Positions 57,813 through 64,000 of a stretch of DNA of 64,000 nucleotides are shown piece after piece. The stretch lies in NCBI GenBank assembly GCA_030848545.1, contig JAVDCA010000015.1, positions 1 through 64,000 of the forward strand, given 5' to 3'. The notes beneath the pieces are model-generated. The model did not search any database and was not told the origin of the DNA. It saw only the letters and a program-made list of their open reading frames with translations. This DNA is from Astrobacterium formosum (GTDB taxonomy: Bacteria > Pseudomonadota > Alphaproteobacteria > Rhizobiales > Xanthobacteraceae). Within the stretch, counting starts at the first letter, position 1. Every line of letters begins with the position of its first letter. A program made the translations under genes and the position numbers.

Positions 57813-58649
57813 ATGACCACCCGCATCGACACCCGCTTCGCAGAGCTCGCCCACAAGGGTCGCGCCGCGCTCGTCACTTTCCTGATGGCCGGCGATCCCG
57901 ATCCGGCGACCTCCCTCGACATCGTCAAGGCGATGCCGGCGGCGGGCGCCGACGTCATCGAGCTCGGCATGCCGTTCACCGACCCCATGGCCGATGGGCC
58001 GGCCATCCAGGCGGCCGGCCTGCGCGCGCTCGGCGCCGGCATGACACTCAAGAAGACGCTCGATCTGGTGCGCGCTTTCCGGGCCGGCGACGACACGACG
58101 CCGATCGTTCTGATGGGCTATTTCAATCCCATCTACGTCTACGGCGTCGATCGCTTCCTTGTCGACGCCAAGGCGGCCGGCGTCGACGGTCTGATCGTCG
58201 TCGACCTGCCGCCCGAGGAGGACGCCGAACTGTGCCTGCCGGCGCTTGCCGCCGGCGTCGACTTCGTCCGCCTGGCGACGCCCACGACCGACGACAAGCG
58301 CCTGCCGGCGGTCCTGAAGAACACCGCCGGTTTCGTCTACTACGTCTCCATCACCGGCATCACCGGCACGGCGACGCCGGACTTCGGCCGGGTGGCGGCG
58401 GCGGTGGCGCGCATCAAGCGCCACACCAGGCTGCCGGTCGCGGTCGGGTTCGGGGTCAGGACTGCCGAACACGCCGCCGCGGTGGCGCAAGGCGCCGACG
58501 GCGTCGTGGTCGGGTCGGCGCTGATCGATGTCCTCAAGGCGACGCTCGGCGCCGACGGTCAAGCCAGCGCCGGGACCGTGCCGGCGGTCGCCAGGCTGGT
58601 CGGAGAACTCGCGGCCGGCGTGCGTTCGGCCCGCCGGGCGGCCGAATAG
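57813..58649 (+). CDS. trpA: Tryptophan synthase alpha chain
   Basis: 278 residues. Catalytic Glu in [17 protein letters not shown] and Asp in [18 protein letters not shown], and the phosphate loop of the closing strands ([30 protein letters not shown]). It releases indole to TrpB. The ATG at 57813 is preferred; a GTG nine bases earlier is possible. Confidence 0.96.
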   Translation: MTTRIDTRFAELAHKGRAALVTFLMAGDPDPATSLDIVKAMPAAGADVIELGMPFTDPMADGPAIQAAGLRALGAGMTLKKTLDLVRAFRAGDDTTPIVLMGYFNPIYVYGVDRFLVDAKAAGVDGLIVVDLPPEEDAELCLPALAAGVDFVRLATPTTDDKRLPAVLKNTAGFVYYVSITGITGTATPDFGRVAAAVARIKRHTRLPVAVGFGVRTAEHAAAVAQGADGVVVGSALIDVLKATLGADGQASAGTVPAVARLVGELAAGVRSARRAAE

Positions 58650-58765
58650 GTAACCACAGGCCCGGGGTGGCCGGGTCCGGACTTGACGGCCGGGCCATCC
58701 CGACGACACATCAGCGCCAAACCTGACAACGGGGATCGTGCCCTAGACCAGCACGGATCGACATT

Positions 58766-59692
58766 ATGGCCGACTTCGAACCGATGAACTGGATATCCAA
58801 CGTTGTGCGGCCGAAAATCCGCAACTTTCTGGCGCGTCGCGAGGTGCCGGAGAACCTGTGGATCAAGTGCCCGGATTCCGGGCAGCTCGTCTTCTACAAG
58901 GACGTGGAGACCAACCAGTTCGTCATCCCGGGCTCCGAATACCACATGCGCATGGGCGCGGTGGCGCGGCTCAAATCCGTGTTCGACGGTGAGACCTGGT
59001 TCGACATTGCGGTTCCCGAAGTGCCGATCGACCCGCTCAAGTTCCGTGACGAGCGCCGTTACTCCGACCGCCTCAAGGACGCCCGCGCCAAGACCTCCAT
59101 GAACGACGCCGTCAAGCTCGGCTACGGCAAGCTGGACGGCATGCCGGTGGTGATCGGGGTTCAGGATTTCGACTTCATGGGTGGCTCGCTCGGCATGGCG
59201 GCCGGCGAAGCGGTCATCAAGGGTTTCGACACCGCGCTGGAAAAGAGCACGCCCTTCATCCTGTTCATCGGCTCCGGCGGCGCGCGCATGCAGGAGGGCA
59301 TCTTTTCGCTCATGCAGATGCCGCGCACGACCGTCGGGGTACAAAGGCTGCGTGAGGCGCGCCTGCCCTACATCGTCGTCCTCACCAATCCGACCACCGG
59401 CGGCGTCACCGCCTCCTACGCCATGCTGGGCGACGTCCACATCGCCGAGCCGGGCGCGCTGATCGGCTTTGCGGGTCCGCGGGTGATCGAGCAGACCATC
59501 CGCGAAAAGCTGCCCGAAGGTTTCCAGAAATCGGAATATCTGCGCGAGCACGGCATGGTCGACATGGTGGTGCATCGCCGCGAATTGCGGCCCCTCCTCG
59601 CCCGCATGTGCCGCATCCTCACCAAGGCGCCGGAGCGGGTGGACGAGACCGCCGCCGTGGTGCTGCCCGCACCCGCGGAGGCGAGCGCGTGA
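58766..59692 (+). CDS. accD: Acetyl-CoA carboxylase carboxyltransferase subunit beta
   Basis: 308 residues. [71 protein letters not shown] and [23 protein letters not shown] are the AccD core that carries CO2 from biotin to acetyl-CoA. The N-terminal zinc finger has lost three of its four Cys ([16 protein letters not shown]), as in other rhizobial AccD proteins. ATG at 58766. Confidence 0.96.
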   Translation: MADFEPMNWISNVVRPKIRNFLARREVPENLWIKCPDSGQLVFYKDVETNQFVIPGSEYHMRMGAVARLKSVFDGETWFDIAVPEVPIDPLKFRDERRYSDRLKDARAKTSMNDAVKLGYGKLDGMPVVIGVQDFDFMGGSLGMAAGEAVIKGFDTALEKSTPFILFIGSGGARMQEGIFSLMQMPRTTVGVQRLREARLPYIVVLTNPTTGGVTASYAMLGDVHIAEPGALIGFAGPRVIEQTIREKLPEGFQKSEYLREHGMVDMVVHRRELRPLLARMCRILTKAPERVDETAAVVLPAPAEASA

Positions 59693-59712
59693 GCGTGATG
59701 CCTGCTCCAATG

Positions 59713-59827
59713 CCGTCATTCCGGGGCGCGCCGAAGGCGCGAACCCGGAATCCAGCCGCCAGCCGAGGAGCCGGATGCGTGCGACTGGATTCCGGGTTCG
59801 CGGGCTTCGCCCGCGCCCCGGAATGAC
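59713..59827. repeat. Palindromic repeat between accD and folC
   Basis: Long inverted repeat with outer arms GTCATTCCGGGGCG and CGCCCCGGAATGAC, and a second pair CGCGAACCCGGAATCCAG and CTGGATTCCGGGTTCGCG inside. A different family from the repeats at 56 and 62 kb. Confidence 0.85.
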
Positions 59828-59846
59828 CAGCCCTTAAGGTCACGCC

Positions 59847-61160
59847 ATGACCGCCGTCGATGCCATCCTGGCGCGCCTGCTGGCGCTGCACCCCAAGCGC
59901 ATCGACCTGTCGCTCGACCGCATGTGGCGGGTGCTCGATCGCCTCGGCCATCCCGAGCGTTCGCTGCCTCCCGTCATCCACGTGGCCGGCACCAACGGCA
60001 AGGGTTCGACTATCGCCTTCCTGCGCGCCATGCTGGAGGCCGCCAGCCTCTCCGCCCACGTCTACACCTCGCCTAATCTGGTGCGAGTCAACGAGCGCTT
60101 CCGCATCGGCCGCGCCGGCGGCGGCGAGCTCGTTTCCGACGACGAGCTCGCGGCGACGCTCGCCGAATGCGAACACGCCAATGGCGATGCTCCCATCACG
60201 GTGTTCGAGATCGAGACCGCAGCCGCCTTCCTGTTGTTCTCTCGCCATAAGGCCGACGCACTCTTGCTGGAGGTCGGCCTCGGCGGCCGGCTCGACGCCA
60301 CCAATGTGATTGAGCATCCGGTCGCCAGCGTCATCACGCCGGTGTCCATGGACCACATGGAATTCCTGGGCGACACGCTCGAATCCATCGCCGCCGAGAA
60401 GGCCGCCATCATCAGGGCCGACGTGCCGGCAGTGATCGGCCGCCAGACGGAAGGGCCGCTCGCCGTCATCACCGACCGTGCCGAACGCGTCGGCGCGCCG
60501 CTCTGTGTTCTCGGCCAGGATTGGACGGTGGGCGAGGAGCGCGGCCGTCTCGTCTATCAGGACCTCAAGGGCCTGATGGACCTGCCGGCGCCGCGCCTCT
60601 ACGGCCGCCACCAGTTCGACAATGCCGGCACCGCCATTGCGGCGTTGCGCGCGAGCGGGCTGGCGCTGCCGGCATCTGCTTTCGAGCAGGGCATTCTCAA
60701 GGCCGACTGGCCGGCGCGCCTGCAGCGCCTCACGACCGGCAAGTTGGCGGCGCTGGTTCCGCCCGGCAGCGAATTGTGGCTCGACGGCAGCCACAATGCC
60801 GACGGTGGCCGCATCACCGCCGCCGTCATTGCGGATTTCGAGGAACGGGTGCCGCGCCCGCTGATCCTCGTGGTCGGCATGTTGTCCACCAAGGACACGG
60901 CCGGCTTTCTCGCCAATTTTACCGGCCTTGCGCGGCGGCTGATCGCGGTGCCGGTCCACCAGGAAAAGGGTTTGCCGGCGGACACGATCGCCGATGTGGC
61001 CCGCATGATCGGCCTCGCCGCCGACAGCACCGACACGGTGGAGGCGGCGCTCGCCCGCATCGCCCGCCTCGACATCGAGGCGCCGCCGCGCATCCTCATC
61101 ACCGGCTCGCTCTATCTCGCTGGCGAGGTCCTGGCGGCGAACGGCACTCCGCCGGTGTGA
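59847..61160 (+). CDS. folC: Bifunctional dihydrofolate synthase/folylpolyglutamate synthase
   Basis: 437 residues, Mur-ligase-like fold. P-loop VAGTNGKGSTIAFLRAML, SPNLVRVNERFRI, LLLEVGLGGRLDATNVI and LDGSHNADGG give the FolC signature. It adds glutamate to dihydropteroate and to folates. ATG at 59847. It is convergent with the DNA ligase gene; the hairpins at 61169-61226 lie between. Confidence 0.94.
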   Translation: MTAVDAILARLLALHPKRIDLSLDRMWRVLDRLGHPERSLPPVIHVAGTNGKGSTIAFLRAMLEAASLSAHVYTSPNLVRVNERFRIGRAGGGELVSDDELAATLAECEHANGDAPITVFEIETAAAFLLFSRHKADALLLEVGLGGRLDATNVIEHPVASVITPVSMDHMEFLGDTLESIAAEKAAIIRADVPAVIGRQTEGPLAVITDRAERVGAPLCVLGQDWTVGEERGRLVYQDLKGLMDLPAPRLYGRHQFDNAGTAIAALRASGLALPASAFEQGILKADWPARLQRLTTGKLAALVPPGSELWLDGSHNADGGRITAAVIADFEERVPRPLILVVGMLSTKDTAGFLANFTGLARRLIAVPVHQEKGLPADTIADVARMIGLAADSTDTVEAALARIARLDIEAPPRILITGSLYLAGEVLAANGTPPV

Positions 61161-61168
61161 GCTCTTAT

Positions 61169-61226
61169 CCCTCCCACGCGCTCTTGCGCGGGGGAGGGTG
61201 GCGGACCCTCCCCTTTCAGGGGAGGG
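61169..61226. repeat. Pair of palindromes between folC and the DNA ligase gene
   Basis: Two hairpins in a row: CCCTCCCACGCGC/GCGCGGGGGAGGG (loop TCTT) and CCCTCCCC/GGGGAGGG (loop TTTCA). Same CCCTCCC...GGGAGGG family as the 32.7 kb cluster and the in-gene copies. They lie between convergent genes and could end both transcripts. Confidence 0.75.
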
Positions 61227-61230
61227 ATGT

Positions 61231-62262
61231 TCACCCCAGCAACTTCATCGGTTTCGCCACCTTCTGCATCACCTGCTCCAGCGTGCATTGCCGCGGCGCC
61301 TTGTCGGGACGGAAGCGCATCAGGCTGGTGCCGTGGCGGAAGCGGCCGCCCGAGTAGTGGTCGTAGGCGACTTCGACCACGAGCTTGGGCTTGAGCGGCT
61401 GCCATTGGGTCGATCGCTCGGTCGACCAGCGGCTCGGCCCGCCGGGCGCGTCGCCGGTGAAGCCGGGCGGCGCGATCAGCTTTTCCAGCTTCTTCGTCAG
61501 CGCCGGCTTGTCATCGCGGGGAATGTTGGAGGTGAAGCCCACATGGTCGAGAAGGCCTTCCTGGTCGTAAAGGCCGAGCAGCAGCGAGCCGACCACGGGT
61601 TTGCCTTCGTTGTAGCGGAAGCCGCCGACGACGCAGTCGGCGCTGCGGAAATTCTTGATCTTCACCATGGCGGTGCGCTCGCCGCCCGCATAGGCCATGT
61701 GGCGATGCTTGGCGATGACGCCGTCGAGCATCGCCCCCGAGCCCTTCAACCAGCGCTGCGCCGTCTTAACGTCGTCGGTCGCCGGCGATAGCCGGAAAGA
61801 GCCGCGGCCGGCGAGGTGATTGTCGGCGAACGCCTCCAGGGTGGCGCGCCGTACCGACAACGGATCGTCGACGAGGGTGCGGCCATCTTCGCCGGCAAGA
61901 AGATCGAACACCACCACCATGGCCGGCGTTTCCGTGGCGAGCCTGTCGACGCGACTTTTGGCCGGATGAATGCGCTGCAACAGATCGTCGAACGAGAACG
62001 CCTTGCCGCGCGGCACCACGATTTCGCCATCGAGTACGAACCGCTGCGGCTCGAGCGCCGCGACCGCCGCGACGACGTCGGGAAAGTAGCGCGTCAGCGG
62101 CTTGCCGGCCTTGGACTGCAGCGCGATCGTTTCGCCGTCGCGGAAGATCAGGCAGCGGAAGCCGTCCCATTTGGGTTCGTACTGCCAGTCGGGCCCGACC
62201 GGCAGTTCATCGACCGAACGGGCTTCCATGGGCCGTAGGGGCGGGGAGAGGGCGAGGGACAT
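61231..62262 (-). CDS. ATP-dependent DNA ligase (LigC/LigD ligase-domain type)
   Basis: 343 residues. The adenylation Lys31 in EPKWDGFRC (motif I), FVLDGEIVV (motif III-like), LDGVIAKHRHM (IV) and AMVKIKNFRSADCVVGGF (V), then an OB-fold, give a minimal ATP ligase. No polymerase or nuclease domain is attached and no ku gene is near, so a role in end joining or repair is open. ATG at 62262 gives the family N-terminus; a longer frame crosses a repeat. Confidence 0.9.
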   Translation of the reverse strand: MSLALSPPLRPMEARSVDELPVGPDWQYEPKWDGFRCLIFRDGETIALQSKAGKPLTRYFPDVVAAVAALEPQRFVLDGEIVVPRGKAFSFDDLLQRIHPAKSRVDRLATETPAMVVVFDLLAGEDGRTLVDDPLSVRRATLEAFADNHLAGRGSFRLSPATDDVKTAQRWLKGSGAMLDGVIAKHRHMAYAGGERTAMVKIKNFRSADCVVGGFRYNEGKPVVGSLLLGLYDQEGLLDHVGFTSNIPRDDKPALTKKLEKLIAPPGFTGDAPGGPSRWSTERSTQWQPLKPKLVVEVAYDHYSGGRFRHGTSLMRFRPDKAPRQCTLEQVMQKVAKPMKLLG

Positions 62263-62303
62263 GGCCGATACGCGGGACCCGGTGGACATGCCCGATAACG
62301 CAA

Positions 62304-62327
62304 ACGGCCGGTCTTTCGACCGGCCGT
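62304..62327 (-). terminator. Terminator hairpin downstream of trxA
   Basis: Perfect 10-base arms ACGGCCGGTC and GACCGGCCGT around TTTC (GAAA on the transcript), followed on the minus strand by TTTG. It lies 139 bases after the trxA stop, across a repeat, and before the ligase start. Confidence 0.6.
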
Positions 62328-62349
62328 GACTCCAAAAAACACGTTCCTC

Positions 62350-62445
62350 GTCATGGCCGGGCTTGTCCCGGCCATCCACGTCTTGCCGCGGTTGAGGGCG
62401 TAAACATGGATGCCCGGCACGAGGCGGCCGGGCATGACGGAGTCA
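62350..62445. repeat. Palindromic repeat between trxA and the DNA ligase gene
   Basis: Hairpins ATGGCCGGG/CCCGGCCAT (loop CTTGT) and ATGCCCGGC/GCCGGGCAT, ending GACGGAGTC. Compared with the element after trpF (which begins CTCCGTC) it is the inverted copy. Confidence 0.85.
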
Positions 62446-62465
62446 GAGTTGCGCGATCACTTGCC

Positions 62466-62789
62466 TCACGCCGACGCGGAGGCGATCCACTGCTCGAGCT
62501 TGGCCTTGGGCGCTGCGCCGACCTGGCGGGAGGCGAGTTCGCCGCCCTTGAACAGCATCAAGGTCGGGATCGACATGATGCCGTATTTCTGCGCCGTCTG
62601 CGGGTTCTCGTCGACGTTGAGCTTGAGAATCTTCACCTTGGCGCCGAGCGAGGCTGAGATTTCCTCCAGAGCCGGCGCGATCATGCGGCACGGCCCGCAC
62701 CATTCGGCCCAGAAATCCACCACCACCGGTTCGGTGGACTTGAGAACCTCGGCCTCGAAGGTCGCGTCGGAAACCTTGCCAACGCCCAT
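62466..62789 (-). CDS. trxA: Thioredoxin
   Basis: 107 residues. Active site WCGPC at residues 30-34 (Cys31, Cys34), Asp in VVVDFWAEW, and cis-Pro in [11 protein letters not shown]: a standard thioredoxin that reduces protein disulfides in the cytosol. ATG at 62789. It follows addA on the same strand by 122 bases, an arrangement common in rhizobia. Confidence 0.96.
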   Translation of the reverse strand: MGVGKVSDATFEAEVLKSTEPVVVDFWAEWCGPCRMIAPALEEISASLGAKVKILKLNVDENPQTAQKYGIMSIPTLMLFKGGELASRQVGAAPKAKLEQWIASASA

Positions 62790-62911
62790 TGTGACACCTC
62801 ATCTTTTGTTCGGAAAGGCCGGCGGGCGGCGGCCTCGATCGTGGGAAACGGACGAATCCGCCTATTCGGAAATTTGAAAGTATGGATGGCGGCAGGGGGC
62901 GTCAAGGCGTC

Positions 62912-64000
62912 TCACGGCGTGGTGAGCCGGGCCAGTGCGCGGTCCAGGGCGTCACTGGAAATCTCCATGATATCAGGTGCTTCGGTCCAGATCAGGGCGG
63001 CCCGCAGGGGGCGGCCGGGATAGAGCCTTGCGAGCACGGCGCCATAGAGCGCGAGTTGCTCCACGTAGGCGGGCGGCACTGCCTCGAGAGTGCGCGGCGG
63101 CGACCGGTTGGTCTTGAAATCGGCGATCAGCACGGCGTCGCCGGTCACCGCCAGGCGGTCGATCTGGCCCGAGACCAGGAGCGGAGCACGGTCGGGGCGC
63201 TCGATGCGGCCGACGATCGCCACCTCGGCGCGGCTGCCGGCACCGAACAGCGGCGCAAAGCGCGGATCGTCGAGAACGGCGGCGACTTCGGCCACAAGCC
63301 GTTCGTGTGCATCTGCCGGGACATCGTCCTCGTGCCGGCGAAGATAGGCACGCGCGGCGGCGTCGCGTCCCTCGCGCGGGATGTCCGGCAGTGACTGCAG
63401 CAGGCGGTGCAGGGCGCGGCCGCGGGCGAGCGCGCGGCGCCGGTCGTCGTCGTTGCCGGTGAGGGCGAGGCGATGACCGACGGTCTCGTCATAGGCGCTC
63501 GACGGCGTCAGCGGCACCGGATGCGTCGGCGCCGCCGCCACGTCGGCGCCGAGCCAATGCGGGACGGCGAGTGTCGCCACTTCGGCTTCACCAGTATCGC
63601 GCAGTTCGCCCGCATCCGTGTCGGGCTGCTTGCGATAGCGCCAGACCGGCCCGTCGGTGGTCGCGATCTCTTCGGCGTGCGGCACCAATGCGTCGTGGAC
63701 GAGATCGTACCAGCAGCCCTTGGGCCGCGCCCGTTCGCCCTCGATGCCAGCGATCAGGAGGCGCTCGGCGGCGCGCGTCATGGCGACGTAGAGGAGGCGG
63801 CGGTATTCGCTTTCGGTGTCGCGGCGGGCGCGCTCGCGGGCGCCGGTCAGGACTGCGACGTCGTCGGCGACGCGGCCGATCCAGGCAAGGCAGCCGGGAT
63901 CGTTCGGCCCGGCGCCGTCGCGGGCGAGCGGCAGCACCTTGGCCTGGTGCTGGGCGTGTCCCGCCGGCGGCGCCGTGGTGTCGGCCAGGATGACGATCGG
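62912..64000 (-). CDS. addA: Double-strand break repair helicase-nuclease AddA, C-terminal part (N-terminus outside window)
   Basis: The frame is open to the window end; 362 residues are visible. The first residues, PIVILADTTAPPAGHAQHQAK, and YRRLLYVAMTRAAERLLIAG (helicase motif VI region of UvrD-type enzymes) are followed by the PD-(D/E)XK nuclease domain: GQIDRLAVTGDAVLIADFKTNRSPP, with the Asp and DxK set, and a YVEQLALYGAVL helix. With AddB it resects broken ends for recombination. Confidence 0.93.
   Translation of the reverse strand, partial: PIVILADTTAPPAGHAQHQAKVLPLARDGAGPNDPGCLAWIGRVADDVAVLTGARERARRDTESEYRRLLYVAMTRAAERLLIAGIEGERARPKGCWYDLVHDALVPHAEEIATTDGPVWRYRKQPDTDAGELRDTGEAEVATLAVPHWLGADVAAAPTHPVPLTPSSAYDETVGHRLALTGNDDDRRRALARGRALHRLLQSLPDIPREGRDAAARAYLRRHEDDVPADAHERLVAEVAAVLDDPRFAPLFGAGSRAEVAIVGRIERPDRAPLLVSGQIDRLAVTGDAVLIADFKTNRSPPRTLEAVPPAYVEQLALYGAVLARLYPGRPLRAALIWTEAPDIMEISSDALDRALARLTTP

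Overview
The window looks like chromosomal DNA of an alphaproteobacterium of the order Hyphomicrobiales (Rhizobiales). The GC content is high throughout. The block aroA, cmk, rpsA, sppA, ihfB, lapA, trpF-trpB-trpA, accD, folC, trxA, addA has the order typical of Bradyrhizobium/Rhodopseudomonas-like genomes. The zinc-less AccD, the FYDLN-acid protein, the DUF1150 + Hsp20 pair and DUF2336 fit the same lineage. Many short GC-rich palindromic repeats sit between genes, and two sit inside genes. This assignment rests on family recognition and synteny, not on a search.

Layout. (1) 1-4712: the end of a defence island, with the 3' end of darT, then darG and the type I restriction subunit hsdR. (2) 4778-17618: recQ, a small XRE regulator with a double-palindrome operator, a SulP anion transporter, a glutathione transferase, a retropepsin-like protease with a 40-residue membrane protein behind it, hrpB, an acyltransferase and polA. 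hrpB and polA each carry a palindromic repeat in frame. (3) 17642-18354: a VapBC-like toxin-antitoxin pair with a near-perfect operator palindrome. (4) 18445-25338: a small secreted protein, pyrE, a glycosyltransferase, an SDR enzyme, a SLAC1/TehA channel, a polysaccharide deacetylase and two tandem RquA-type methyltransferases (rhodoquinone synthesis). (5) 25339-27077: a gene-poor, compositionally odd patch with one small hypothetical gene and a GNAT remnant. (6) 27078-29702: ptsN, a DUF2336 gene, and DUF1150 + hsp20 behind a sigma-32-like promoter. (7) 29839-34132: a complete ugpBAEC glycerol-3-phosphate ABC importer. (8) 34481-41682: a 2-oxoglutarate oxygenase-like gene and a catabolic cluster (enolase-superfamily enzyme, DapA-family lyase/deaminase, TRAP transporter, GntR regulator). 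(9) 41867-43591: a PhoA-type alkaline phosphatase with a strong terminator, and tRNA-Ala(GGC). (10) 43690-64000: mostly housekeeping genes, with a nucleotidyltransferase + partner cassette between aroA and cmk, a TPR/glycosyltransferase gene between cmk and rpsA, and an MNT/HEPN pair directly before trpF. A DNA ligase and trxA follow, and addA runs off the end.

How it fits together. Phosphate supply is served by the Ugp importer and a secreted phosphatase. The TRAP cluster probably imports an organic acid that the two adjacent enzymes process under GntR control. DarTG, VapBC, MNT/HEPN and the DUF6036-type pair make four toxin-antitoxin or toxin-antitoxin-like modules in 64 kb. The last two overlap the start codon of an essential or biosynthetic gene by ATGA, so their translation is tied to cmk or trpF. 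The most original leads are the HEPN toxin paired with an MNT partner that has lost catalytic acids, the cassette coupled to cmk, the tandem rquA genes, and the repeats tolerated inside polA and hrpB.
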